The translations under genes were made by a program, and so were the position numbers. 64,000 bases of DNA. Origin: Drosophila persimilis (taxonomy: Eukaryota > Arthropoda > Insecta > Diptera > Drosophilidae). Below the pieces are notes generated by a model. It was not told the origin of the DNA. It saw nothing but the letters and a program-made list of their open reading frames with translations, and did no database searches. Shown here piece after piece: positions 1 through 13,007 of this stretch (positions within the stretch are counted from its first letter, which is position 1; each line of letters begins with the position of its first letter). The stretch covers positions 11,098,001-11,162,000 of the forward strand of contig NW_020825288.1 of the NCBI RefSeq assembly GCF_003286085.1, read 5' to 3'.

Positions 1-1570
1 TTCGATGTCAGCAGCGATGGGGGATTTAAAATTTTAATAAAGTCATATACACGCACACCCGGAATGATGAGGGCGAAGATGCCAGAGAGCCAGTGGCAGT
101 GGCAGGGCCAATCTGAGTGGTACTGGATGCCAATGTCGATGGCAAACGTCGTTCAGAGGTTACTCCTGGCTATACTCAGGCCTCGCCTGACCGGACCGAC
201 CAGCAGCAGGTCTGTAGCCGAAATTTGTTGGATTGCATCAATTTTTAATATCTGTTTAACATTTCAATCGAGAAACAAACAACAATAACCGACAAAACAA
301 CACTTCTCGCGGAATCGTTGCATTCGTAGCTGGATTCGTGTGCAAAATTTAATTAATATTTAATTTTTCATTTATTGTATTTTTGTGTGTATTTTGTCTG
401 CCATTTCCATGACGCATCGCGGCACGCTAATAAAATTAAACGGCCCGGACCAAAACGGCGGCACACACGATCCGACCCGCTCACAAGCGCGCACACACAC
501 ACATACACTCACACGCAATCTCGCACACGTTGGCAGTTGGCAGTTGTGCTTTTCTGGGGTCCCACACGTTTCGTTGCTTGATTTGCCTGGTTTCCGCGTA
601 TCCTTGAGCAGACCGTAGCGCCACGTTCCGACACGAATACGAAACTGAGCAACGGCATTAACAAAAACTGGCACGAGTACCAAAATGTCCTTTGGCTCTC
701 GGTCGATGCCAGCTCGTCGTCGTTGCAGGGACATTTCTGCTCGTGTCAGCTCTTCGCCTCATCATCTTCGGCCGCATCGTTTTCACTCAATTACGAATGA
801 AAGTAAAATTGCACGAGCAACCCCACGCACACATGCATATATACACATACATACATGCACATACATATATATGTGCATATACGGATGGCAGGCTCGGGAT
901 TTTGAGTTTGTTTTGGTTTAAGTTGCATTGACTTGAAAGCTGCTTGAGAGAGTGCTTGGGCCCTGGAGAAGTGGGCCTATCCCAATCACATTTTCCTTTT
1001 GGCCTTTGGCCCGTTTTCTTCTTCTTTGGATGCTGGGGACACAAAATATGGCTGGATTTTGAAACATGGTCATTCAGAAAAAAATTAAGCGACGAAAGAA
1101 TTCGCATGTTTATATTTGAAATTTCCCCATAAATTGAGACCGTAGGCATTTTCGTTTATCAACAATTTTTGGATGAGACTCGAGCTAACATCTAAACTCT
1201 GTGGTGATCATTTGGGATTTTCTTATTTCAACCGTAAATCCGCTTTATAACCGTACAATTTACCACAAATTTACCTTTTGACACAGTGAGCCATATAGTC
1301 AGGTGTAAAGAGAAAATAGCCCACTCTCTCAAATGTGCTGCCTTTCTCTTCAAGGACAGCGCCTGCGCTTTGCGCGCTTTCCAGTCAGTCCATCAGGGAA
1401 TTATAAGAGTTTTTCTGTGTTGGGACTTTTTCGCTTTATTCAGCGCCCAGCGCGACCAAAAGATTATTTTTATTTTAAATCATTTCCGAACATATATGTA
1501 GAAAAAAAATCAAACATTGGGGTGGGCTGTCCCTGAAAAAGAAAATGAATCATAATTGAAATTGATAATG
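1..1570. other. Non-coding stretch, no supported gene
   Basis: I see no gene I can defend here. The stretch has a CA-rich simple repeat near 485-530, another CA/TA-rich repeat near 830-880, and AT-rich sequence elsewhere. Between about 580 and 810 base composition is richer in G+C and three overlapping frames are open on both strands. One of them encodes a hydrophobic segment but has no ATG. It is treated as a finding, not as a gene. Confidence 0.6.
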
Positions 1571-1584
1571 TTGAAACTGATATG

Positions 1585-1990
1585 TTGGATACACACCATC
1601 ACCATCAAATCTGCAGAGAGAATAACGTGTTCTTAGATCGGAAATACATCTCGAACGCGTTGGAAATCTTGACCTTTGATGTGGATTGGTACATATACCA
1701 ATTAAGAGGTCGAATTATAGTTACCATGGTTAGATGGTCATGGTTTTCAAAATCTGTAGAGTATATGTAAGCTGTTAGGATCGGAGCTTCATGTGGAACC
1801 CATTGAAAACCTTACCCGATCTTGTTGATTGGTAGATATACCAACCAAGCGGTCGAATGGCTTCATCATGTTTACATTTTCATGATCTTCCAAATCTGCA
1901 GACATGTGCGGTTAAGCTCAGAAATATATCTCCAAAGCAGTGTAATCGTAAGCCTTACCCGATCATGTGTATTGGGTCGGGATGTTGGGG
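1585..1990. repeat. Three diverged tandem copies of a ~142 bp unit
   Basis: The ten-base string AAATCTGCAG (or AAATCTGTAG) starts at 1607, 1750 and 1892, giving spacings of 143 and 142 bases. Flanking blocks also recur at the same period. GGTCGAAT follows a TATACCAA-type block in two copies. An AAATACATCTC or AAATATATCTC block is seen near 1640 and 1922. CTTACCCGATC occurs at 1811 and 1954. Copies are well diverged, so this is an old tandem duplication. On the minus strand two copies end in GATCGG followed by GTAAGG, which reads like a duplicated splice donor. The unit does not recur elsewhere in the window as far as I can see. Confidence 0.65.
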
Positions 1991-2099
1991 TACGTGTCAC
2001 AGGATGTTGCTTAGCCGCAGTCTTGTTCTCCTTGTTGACCTTGGTGACTGGCCTGTCGCCCTTGCTGGTCACGGGCTTCGCTTGGGGTTTCCAAGACAT
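1959..2099 (-). CDS. Putative first coding exon of a small basic protein, unknown function
   Basis: Reading down from 2099, the ATG has a good Drosophila context (CACCAAAATG). It opens a 47-codon frame with a strong preference for G or C at third positions, unlike the surrounding DNA. The peptide begins MSWKPQAKPVTSKGD and is rich in Lys, Pro, Thr and Arg. It has no signal peptide or membrane segment and looks intrinsically disordered. The frame runs in phase 0 into GATCGG/GTAAGG, a good 5' splice site at 1958. Continuing exons would lie below 1959, in the ~142 bp tandem repeats. A second 30-codon ATG frame there (1905-1816) ends with the same DR codons and the same donor. I could not find a phase-compatible acceptor, so the rest of the gene is unresolved. 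No family recognised. Confidence 0.35.
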
Positions 2100-5000
2100 T
2101 TTGGTGCTGCTGCTCGAAAATACTGGTATGTATCGAACTTTAGTGTGAATTTGTTGCGAATGCTTTGAAATAGCTTCAGTTTATGTATACATATTGTGAA
2201 TTTTATGTGGCTGCCTGCTAGATGCTCAGGAATTGTTATCACATTCGCACTGTGACACGACACGAATGTCTACTCTCTGTTAGACAATAAGTCTGACTCG
2301 ACGGCTCCTAGTCTACGAAAGGGGCAAAGGCACGTAGCACGGGGCACTGCCAGTCAGTCAGTCATCACTCGTCATTCGTTATGGAAACGCACAAGTATGG
2401 GAATTTGTGTGTGTGTGTGTAGGTCTGTGAGGGACCATACATCATAAGTGTCAGCGAGTGAAATTACGCACAAAGCCATATAAATGAGTCTACTTCAAGG
2501 CGCACTATATTTATGTACTTTTTCGCGAAAATTGTCGCACTTGCATGATATATGTCCGTGTCCGACGATGGCTCCGACAATGATTCGCCCTCCGTCTAGT
2601 GCTCTCTTGGTTCTTTATAAATTAATTTGCATAAATTACGTCATATGAGGGAATCCGACTTTAAGCCAGGCCAAACGTTTGCTATTTATCAAAGCAAATT
2701 CCGCTAAATGTCTGGCTCAAAGCAGCAATCATTCATTCATTCATTCATTCCATCACTCAGCCGCCTCATTCCCACTTACCACTTGCCCTCCCCTCACCGA
2801 CATTTCCATTTCCATCCCCACTCGCAATTTGCATTTTTCGCACGGGCATTGTCCGCCTCGGCAACGTCGGAGTCACCAACCAACCAAGCAACCCCCTGAG
2901 GGGGGCAGCAACAATGTTGATTGTCTGCTAAAGAGCATAAAGTCGTAATGGAGTGAAGGCAGATAAACATAAAAATAGCATAGAATTGTGGGCACACAAA
3001 AGGGAGTCAGAGCCAGAGCCAGAACGATGGGAGGTGGGAGTGTCGGGAGTGTCGGGAATAGAGAAAAGCGAAAGGAAATAGAAAAGCCAAACTCGTAGAA
3101 TGGAAAATGCACGCGTACGCGCAAATGTTATGGCCAATCACTTTATTTCACTTGTTTTCAATTTCCTTCAGCGATGTACATTCCCTTACATTCCATTCTA
3201 TTCCTTTGCGAATCCCTCTATCTCACGATGTCTTACAGGCGGGTGGTTGGGTATCACGTAGAAGCAACGGTCATGCTAATCAGTGTGACAGCTGCCTAAA
3301 TGGTTTCATCTCCATCTCAAGAACTGAAAATTGAGACCCCGAACCACACCCCCTGAAGCCGCCTGGAGGAGTGTAACCACCAAGTTGGCCGCAAAAACCA
3401 TCGAATAATTGAGTCATCAAATGTTCGGCGCACCCTTTTACTTTTGGCTGCCTTCGTCGCTGCTTTGACAATTAACCAAACTATAAAATGTTTAAGTTTG
3501 AACACCTGACAGACGCCGCCATGCCTGTAGAAAAAGATCCCTCTGCCCAAAAAGGGCGCTCACACGAACGCACAAACTCATCAACATTCCAGCACACACA
3601 CACACACACACGCACACAAACAAATACATTTAAGCCAATTAGCATTTATGTGCGACGCTGGGTGGCAAGGGGCCGCAGGAGCACAAAATGCGTTACATTT
3701 TCATCAAACGCACGACACTTTGTTTTAATTTGAGCAACCGCACGCACACATACACACATGGTTACAGTCACCCCCTCACAGACACCTACACACGCATACA
3801 TACATACACAGTGACAGGCTTTGGTTTGGTCTCGTCACGGTTTGGAGGCCACATTCTCTCGGGCGCTCACGCATTTACAGATTTTCTATTTGTTGCTGTC
3901 GCTGGCGCTGCCGCTGCCGCTACCGCTGCCGGTCCCCGAAGGACCTTGCATGGGATATTACATTGTTTTGGGCAATTCGCTTTTACTGTGATTAATTTAA
4001 ATGCACCCCCCACTCCCCTCCTCCCCTCCTCCCCTGCGGCGCGCGTTCCAAAGCTGTGACGATTGTATTTTTTGTGCTTGGAATTACGCCGGCATATCAC
4101 GTGTTTGCCCTTCATAAATATCCTTGAAGCCCGAGCCGCAATTTTAAATCGAATTGCTCATAGACAGGCATCCCAGGCGACAGGGACAGGGACGGTAAAG
4201 ACAATTAGCCCCTTGGCAGACAACGCCTAGAGATGTCGTGCTAATGAGGAATACCCTTGGCCAGGCTAGGTTTGGTTTTAGGACCGAAGGGAAATACAGA
4301 TTCATTGTGGGTTCGGGATTAATGTGGGAATAATTACCATATTTCGAGATTTGTGTTGCCAGCAAAAATTCAAGAAATTTAAGGCATAACATTGTAGTAA
4401 AATAGGGGTACATAAGCGTGGTGTCCCATCCGTCACTCACATCAGATCCATCCGATACTACACTCTTTCGTTTCTTTGTGCAATTACTGAAATGCATTTT
4501 GGACCTGGACATCATCCACTCCTCTTTCTCGCCGCAGGTGTAAATCAATTCACTTTTTGGTTAGTGGAGCACGTATAGGGTGTGGGGCGGTGGGCGAGGG
4601 GAGAGAGGAAGTGCTACATGTAACGTTACCTATCTATTTCAGTGCGTGTGTGTATGCTAGGATTTTCGGTTCGGGTGTGCGTGCAGGAGCATACATGATC
4701 ATGCATCATAATCCAAAACCCAAAGCACAGGAGAGTATGGCCCCGTACAGGCAGAGGCACAGGCACACAAATACACACACCCACAGATACACATCAGTTG
4801 CTTTGTAATTAATTACTTCACACATTGACGCCGGCCAGCATCGGGTGCGGGTGCGGGTGTAGGAGTGGATGTGGATGTGGGTGTATTCCCAACACCCAGA
4901 CACCAACACAAATGTAAAGTTTACTCTCTGATTCTGTCGTTGTTGGTGTTGCTGTTGCTGTTGCTCTTGGTGTTGTTGTTTCTGCCGCTCATGCTAACTA

Positions 5001-8000
5001 ATATTGTTACCAGCTTTTTGGATAGTTAGCTGCATGTTTGGTTAGCTGCTTCTGTTGCCGTTGTTGCTGCCGCTGCTGCTGCTCCAGCTCCAGCTCCAGC
5101 TCCGTTGTTCATATCGTAAATTATGTGCCATTTATGCGGCATTGGCTTGAAATGGAAATTTGTCCCATTTGTTGCTCTGACGACGACGAGCAACAGAACC
5201 GAGACACTTGAGTATTCATATGGGACACAGCACATACCCCAAGGCATGTTGTTTGGCATTGATTTATGTGACCGAGTAAATTTGGCTAAATATTAAATGA
5301 AACGTTAAACACAACAGGCTCTGGGTTCGGGGTATGGGATGTGGGGTGAACAGGGGATGGTATCTTGAAGAGATCAACTTTATTTTTTACTCATAATTAG
5401 TGATAGCTGAAAAAAGATATCCCTAGAGGACGCCTCCGGCTTCAACTCTGACTTGAAAGCTCATTCAAGGCATTCACTTTGCCTCTCCTCTGTTACCCAA
5501 ATAATGATGCCCTCAATTAAGCCAACAAAAGTTCTGCCAACAACTCGTCAGAGCCCGGCTGCAATTATACTCGCAGGCAAATTAAGTTAGCGCCTTCAGC
5601 TTCAGCTGCATTGCCATGCATTCGAGCCGTCTTGGCCGAGGCATAGCAGGGCGGGGGCGAGGCGGGCCTAGGTCCAAGGATTACATGTACAAGAATTATA
5701 TGAAATTTCCTTACAGCTGTAAGGTGAGAGCGGTTTGTTTATATAGTTGTTGCTGCTGTTGTTTCCCCGCTTGCACCTCGCTGTTATTTTAATGAGGCAG
5801 TACGGGTGAAGAAGAAACCCTGATTAGGAGCAGCAGGGAAAACGCTAGAAAACGCTAGAAAAAGCCAAGTTGCAAGTGGCTTAATTATGAGTTCAAATTA
5901 GTTTTGGCCTAAGTTGACTACGGGCCACGTCTCTTCCTTATTACATTTGCAACTCTAGTTTCAAAAAAGGGCACATTGAGCATACGCCCTGCATGTCCTG
6001 CATGCCCGAGCTGGATCAGGGGGAGGGCCACAGCCATATTAAGTGCTGCACATGCACATGCGGCATGCGGCATGCTGCATTCTGTACAGCATGTGAGATT
6101 TCTAATTAAACTTTCATGCGGTTGTAACTTGCTCCAAAAAGTTGCACATTTGATTATGCTGCTGACCAATAAGTGCAATCATGTTGCTGCATCAACAGCA
6201 ACACCAACAACTACTCTAAACAGCAACAGCAATTAACTAGCGGGCACATTGGGCACTTCGTGCGAAAGAGAAGTGTTGGCTGACCAACAAACAAACTGTT
6301 GGCTTAAACTCAAAAGCGGCAACAATTTATGCGGACGGCAACGGCAACAGCAACAACAACAGCAACAACAACAACAGCTAAAAACATTTGGCGATTCGCG
6401 TGGCCAACAAAAACAAAACGACCAACCACCATAAACATCTCACATATGAGGATTTTGGCCAGCACTCAGTATACGCCTGTCCCATCTCTCCACGTACATT
6501 GCGGTTGCCACATTGCAACCAGAACAGCCCCAAAAAATAGTGAACTTTTACCCCAGAAGCAGGGGTTTGTTGCTGGCGAAAACCTTTTCATGTCGGTGGT
6601 ATGCAAACATTTTCAACAAATAGTTAACTAATATTTCGAACGATGCAACCAGATATGCTTTATATCTCCCCTTCTATTCATAGAAAACAATTCCAATATT
6701 GCAACCATTTGGCTTACTTTACTCATAGCGTGGTACGATTTTCATAGTTGTATATTTGCAAAACTGGCCCAGAAAGAATGAATCTTGTGTATTTAAACCA
6801 ACCAATTTTTTTCTGCGTCTTTGTTAAGAAGACTTTAAGCTACTAAGTAAACTAAATAGCTTTTCAATTTATAAGAAACACTCTAGGAATTAAGAAGACG
6901 ACGCAGCGACTATTCTTTAAACGGCAAACATGAATCTCTGGCTCTGCGGCCAGCTGTCTTCAAATGTTCCACTAGAAGTATTTTCACACACAAAAATTCC
7001 CATGCTAGTACAAGTGGCAAGCAGCAAGCGGCAAGCAGCAGCAACATCAGTGCGAGCAGCATCAGCAAAAAAGACGAAAAAATATTATGTAATTTTACAT
7101 TCAAGTGAGCGGAAAATATAAATAAGCAGCAGGTGCTCATTTCCTGTTCCGCAGCAAACATGGTACAGCCAGCCAGCGAGCACACAAGCACTCGCACTCG
7201 CACAACATCTGCCCGCCCTCCCATGTCCTGGCGCCAAGAACCGAGGACCTACAGCATAGGAACAGACAAGGAGAGAGACCCAGAGAGAGAGAGAAAAAGA
7301 GAGATTGCGATGCATGCACGTGAACTATATCCACACACTCTCAAACATACACACACACACACTTGCGATGATGCCAGGACTGTACTACGACCGCCACGAG
7401 TTCATTTATATGAATGCCTCAAAGTGGGCGGGCTGGCGCTGAATGGCACGCCCATGCTGTAATGAGCCCGGAGCAAAAACTAAACAACTTCAAAGTGGAC
7501 AAAGGCAATTACTTTGCCAGGTGTCAAATGTGAGAGTATATATAGTCGTATGAAAGTGTGCGTGTGTGTGTGACGACAGGTGAGTCCGAGTCGGAGTCCT
7601 GTACCTGTACTTGGTCAAAGTCTATAATTAACAAATGATTAATTATGCATGACTCTGGCGCGTTCGCTCGTTATCAACACGCCCACATCATGGCGAGACG
7701 GGGGCCACACTCTGCCCTAACAATCCCCGTCCCAACTATCGGACACTGCTCCTACTCCTCCAGTCTCGACGTGTGCTTCCTGCTTTTACTCCTCGCACCT
7801 TTGTAGTTTTGCCGAAAACTTTTCGAACATTAGACCAGCCTTTGATTCATTAACATTTGGCCAATGTGACTCTGAACCGAAGGAAGGTCCTGTGCTGGAA
7901 GTTCCAAATCCAACTCCAATCTAAAGTACGCCTAATGACCTGGCCAGGTTTACGTTTGTGTCCTGTTTTGCATTAATCACTCGTCTTATTTACATAGAAC

Positions 8001-11000
8001 ATAAGAACAGCAGACAGCAGGCAGCAGGCTCGTCCACAATTTGCATACAATTGCAGAGAGCGGTAGAGGAGATGAATTGAGTCACATTGAACGAGAAAGG
8101 AAACTCAAACCAGCAATTGTTAAACCACTAGATGTAGGATCTCACAATCAAATCAAATTGGAGATAAGCTATAAGCACTATATCTTCTGAACAATACGAT
8201 ACGAACGATCAGCTCACGAAACCATGGTTATCATAAGGTCTAGACTCATGGGAGACACACAATCAATGTGTTGTGTCATGGCGCTTGGCTCTGTAAGTGG
8301 TATTCCACAAGGGCTGAGTCGACTCTACTACAAGTACATATTAAACTATGGAGGTTAATTTGACTAGAGCCGCTGTTTGTGTCGCTTTTCGCCGTCCTGT
8401 TGGTAGATGAATCGCCACAGGGCTTCCTTGGATACAATGCGGGGCACATTGCTTTCATGCCGACAGAGACAGAGCTGCAACAAAAGACAAAGGGTACAAT
8501 ATACGAGTATGTGTGCAAAACATGCATAGAAGAGGGTGAATACTCGTACTCGTACACGTACATGTCTTAAAATCTTACAGTCTCGGATTTTGTATTCCCA
8601 TTCTGTCTAATGTGTGTATCTTGGACTGTTGCGCCATTGTTTGCAGTGTCGCCCAGGCCATAGATAACTTCCACTTGAAGTTGCAGGCCGTCGCCTTTAA
8701 GGGGCAACGTTGCGTATGCGCAATTATTAAATGCAGCATAAGGCCATTGGGCAATGGAAACGCAATGCAATTGAACATAATTGCTGCCAGCCCCAGCCCC
8801 AACCCCATCTGACACTACGAATGTTTTGTCAGCTTCCGTTGATGCTATTAACATTTACTTGTGTCAAGTGAAAAATGCGTTCCAAATGAACTGAGTAAAA
8901 TCCAGAGAAAATTACCAGGAAAAAATGGTTTGTTTGGTGAGGCTAGCCGATTCTTAGAATACCCTCGAAAAAGGTGTTTTTGTTTTTGTTTTATTCGTCT
9001 TGCTAATCCCCAATTAGTCTGTAAATTTTTCTTTAATACTTTTATTCGAGTGCCAAATCTTTGATAAAATTCTTGGAAAATATTCGTAATCTTTTCAATC
9101 ATCGTTAGTTATATCCGCTGGCTAAATATTTTGTGGTCTTTCTAGCTTTTTGCCATCTACCGCACAAAACAAGTTTCGGCACAATTTGAAACAATTTTTT
9201 TCGGCTCCCTCACCCTCTATTTGTATCGACATGCAAATCCGATAGCAGCCTCGTTGGCCAAAAACAAAGAATAGTTGCCATAAAAAAAAAGGAAAAAAAA
9301 AAAAAATCGGCAGCAACATCGCGGATGCAGTTGGGGAAAGGTACGAGGTTGATTGCTCTCGGGCCCGGGTGACCGGACCGTTCCGATTCGATCCCATTTG
9401 GAAGGGAAGGCCCTTTGACGCTTCATCGTTGCCGTTCAATTCAGTTACTTTGCTGGTGTCGCTGCTACTCTCGTTCACCATGCCCATGTTCCTGTCCCTG
9501 TCCCCGTCCCAGGAGTTGTCCTTGTCGATGCATTTCTGCTCGGCACACTAATTTGATTTTTTATACAAATCGACACAGGGCACTCTCTCTCTCTCTCTTT
9601 CACTTATTTCCCTATCGAGTTTTGTTAGTTAACGCTTAGCTTGGCGATTTTCGCGTTTGTTTTCCCCCTTTTCTGCCACTTCGTTGCTACATTGAAAAGA
9701 ATTTTGATCCGCTACGTTGTGACAAAAATTTGCATTCAATGTCAATTTATGCAAATCTCATTGCCCCATGGGGTGCCCCGAGAAGGGGTTGCCTGTAAAA
9801 AGACAAGACAAAACTGTGGCCAATCGTCAAGTTATATGCTAATTATGTGACCATTGAAACTAACCTAAATTCTCAGAAACGAACAGAACAACAAAAGCGG
9901 CAACAATCAGCGAGAGCCAAGCATAGGAAAATTTAATTCCATTTGAATTACTTTGGTCGGGTAAACGACAAGAATAAGTTCTGCAAAAAAAAAAAAAAAG
10001 AAAAAGTACAGGAAAAATATGAATGGGTCGACCGGTCAGGCAGCAGCCAGCCAGCAGGCCGAGAAAGTGAGTGCTCTGCTATGGACGTGGCCAACAAAAC
10101 GAACAATAGAGCGTAAAATAAGTGCAAAGGCAGTGGCCAGCGGGACACGGGCATTTGGCGAAGAAGAAAAACTTTGCGAACGCGCGGAAAATTCAACGAA
10201 ATGAAAAATGAACAAAGTGCCCTAATGGCGGGACGAGGCAGAGCTTGCCAGAGCCGCTTGTACTCATTTCAAAAGAGGGAAAGCGGTGTAAGCGTTGGCC
10301 AGAGGGGAACGGGACAGAAAGGCGACCAGCATAAAAAAGTCAGCTCCAATTGAACAGTTAAACTTCCATTAATTGTGCGCCCGGTCAGAGCCACGTGGCC
10401 GGGCTCTCGGCATTTGTTGCCAATCCAATCGTGGCTGCTGCTGCTGTGCCAACTGTGTCAGTTTCAAATTACAAATGCATGAAATGCTTACCCAAACAGG
10501 TCAGCCTGCAAATTCGCGGTGAATTGTGGAGCACTGAAACTGGAAAGCACAATGGCACAGCGGCCCAGGGCACTGGGCACTGGACACTGGCAAATCAATT
10601 AGATGATTATATCATTAGGAAGAAAACATGCTAGCCAGGAAATTAACCAACATTTGGGTAGCTAATTGGCTGCCTAAATGGCTCAAGTTGCTCGTGTGGA
10701 AATCCATTGAGGAGCGAAAGCGGTTCGCTTTCCCCCTAAATACCCAATCCCGGCTTCAATGAAGCGCAGAACGTAAAGTGTCCTCGGCCACACTTCATTG
10801 AAGGCTGTCAAGAAATTTTCAATTTACCAAATTAGTTGGGCCCCGGTCCGGAGATGGACGACAGATGTGTGTTCAAAGGAAATATCCCAGCAGGCCAGCA
10901 GCAGGAAAAGAAATTAGTATTAAGTGAAATGTAATGATGACAACGCCGACGACTGAAAATCGCCAGCTGACAATAATGAGGCTTGCCAGCGCACAAAGGA

Positions 11001-12156
11001 TCTTCCTCTAAGCTCTTTTAACAGTTGCAAGAATGAAAATGGTGTGGGAAAACCCATCGCCCCACAGTTGAGCGCATTTTTTGAAGCAAGCGAAAGAGAA
11101 AAATGAAAACCAATACGCATAAATAATAAAAAGAGCATAAAAGCAGAGGGCGGGTGCCAGTGAAAACATAAATCATTGACTCCAAAATAAAGAGCTTTGC
11201 GCAACAAGTCGTTGAAACAATAAAAAAAAACCCACCCAGGCCCTTTCCGTAAACCCAAACCCAAACACAAAACCCCAACTGCCGGCATCGGCGGCGGGTA
11301 TTAAAGGTGCCAGAGCGCGTATGACCGACTCCAATGAAATAAATGAAATGTTCAACTCGAAAAAATTAGAATTAATGGCTTTGCTCTGGAAATATAAAGC
11401 CGAGCAGTGGGGGAACCCAAAGTGATGACCGCGAATCCGATAATAATGTTTTATTATTTACGAGTAAATGTACATATAGTTTTTAAAGAAGAATCTGGGC
11501 ATTAATTACATATTCTGCGAACGTTTTATGCATATTTAAGCTGGAATCAATACCCACTTTCAGTTGAATGTATTTCCTGTCAATCCCTACTCATGAAAGT
11601 GCCTTTTGCGCATCATTATGTTGTATTAATACGGCATACTCATGCGAACTGATAAATGCTTGGTTCATAATTGTTAGCTCCACGAAATCCTGCCGTACAG
11701 TGCAATTCGAGATGATTAATGCTCAAGCGTAAGGTATTATGTTTTTCTGGCACTGCAATTTGAACATTTTTTCCCCCCCTCGACTAATGACCCTCAGAGC
11801 CCTTCAAACAGTTTAAATATTTGTTTTGACATGTTTCCTTTTTTCCTGTATTCGACTGAAAATTTAAAGTAAAAAGCGCAAAACAGTCGAACTCGTACTC
11901 GTATGTGAATGTTGCCACGTAACACGCTTGTCGGCGTCAACAAGCCTGGGAAACTTTACGCATAATTTTATTTATATGCTGTGGCATACACACACAGAGC
12001 TCTACTCTCTGTTGCACAATGGGAATAAATTATGTCAAAAGCGTGTGTGAGAGAGCCTTTGTGGGGCCCTTTTTGCCGCATGCTTTGAAACGCAGTGAGA
12101 GTTTCCCTTTTGGCGACAAATAATTGAAAGGTTCGCTTGCATGCAACTCGTCTACG
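2100..12156. other. Long intergenic or intronic region, no supported gene
   Basis: About 10 kb with no reading frame showing coding character. It contains scattered CA and GA microsatellites (near 3596-3611, 4758-4800, 7350-7362, 7560-7572), CAG/CAA runs around 6330-6380, a poly-A/T tract near 9284-9305 and another near 9985. AT-rich homeodomain-type TAAT sites are frequent. All longer open frames here are low-complexity or lack codon bias. It could hold cis-regulatory DNA or introns of a gene whose exons lie outside the window. Confidence 0.55.
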
Positions 12157-12162
12157 TTTATT
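12157..12162 (-). terminator. Poly(A) signal for Obp83a
   Basis: AATAAA on the minus strand (TTTATT on plus), 111 bases beyond the Obp83a stop codon at 12273. This is a normal distance for a Drosophila 3' UTR. Confidence 0.5.
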
Positions 12163-12272
12163 ACTCAACAGCTATGAAAAAGAACTACTTATTTAAAACT
12201 AGGCTTCTACCCGTATATAAATATTGGAGGCCATCAATGGGCTAGTCCGAGAACCAGTAGAGCAGTAGAGCT

Positions 12273-13007
12273 TCAAACCAAGAAGTAGTGCTGTGGAGAA
12301 ACAATGATCTCTGAGCATGCAGTTGCCCCAAGGACATATTGTAAGGGGGTGTACCTTGGGATCGGCCTTTTTCCAGCACTGATGGAACCACCAGGCCTTC
12401 TGACATAACGAATCCCCCTCGGGATGCACGCAATCCTTGGACATTTCCATCAACTTATCGCGAATGGAGAGTGGCACGGTGTCGAAAAGTTTTTCCAAAT
12501 GTACATCCCCATTATCGTCGACCACTTCGATCTCGTGGAAGAAACAATTCATGTAGCACTTGAGTTTCTCGTCCTCGTGTATCTCCCCGTCGCTGAACTC
12601 CTTGATGGCCGCTGGCAAATAGGAGTGCAAATGAGGCAATCTCAATTGCTGCAATTACAGGTTCACTTTCGGTCGACTACTCACCCTCGCTGACGCCCGT
12701 TTTCTCCACACAGGAATCGTGGAAGGGTTTGGCCATTTTCATTATGCCCGGCGGTGGATACTGCAATTAAAAATTGTTGCTTAAGTAGGCGTGGCAGTGC
12801 ACGGCCATCACAGCCAGCACTTCATTAACCCACGTTCTCGTCACGCTGCGCCGCAGCCGGTGGCAGCATCAGCGGCTCGCTGAGCAGCGACAAGGCGATT
12901 AAGAGGACGGCTGCACTGACAGGACGACGAAGGCGGCGTCCAAGTCCAAGCTGCTGCTGCTGCTGCTGCTGCTGGGGCTGCTGTCGACCAAAGCCATTCA
13001 AAGCCAT
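12273..13007 (-). CDS. Obp83a: Odorant-binding protein Obp83a (OS-F type), four coding exons
   Basis: Coding exons by splice consensus and phase: 12834-13007, 12685-12760, 12355-12611 and 12273-12290, giving 174 residues. The mature part has the six-cysteine classical insect OBP pattern: one Cys in HDSCVEK, a CYMNC pair, then Cys-X8-Cys-X8-Cys around HPEG and KAWWFHQC. It ends HYFLV, as expected for the OS-E/OS-F group. These are secreted carriers of hydrophobic odorants in antennal sensillum lymph, and OS-F and OS-E are co-expressed in trichoid sensilla of D. melanogaster. The last exon has only five codons plus the stop, behind a 64 bp intron. Unusually, the N-terminus has a glutamine run ([11 protein letters not shown], residues 9-19) before the hydrophobic signal core ([13 protein letters not shown]) and the AAAQ cleavage region. 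The start at 13007 is the only in-frame ATG upstream of the signal core in this exon. Obp83b lies 2.5 kb upstream in the same orientation. Confidence 0.93.

Noticed and set aside
12199..12290. Extended Obp83a C-terminus past KADPK without splicing
   Set aside because: A consensus donor at 12354 and an acceptor before 12290 restore the family-typical HYFLV ending, so the read-through residues are intron.
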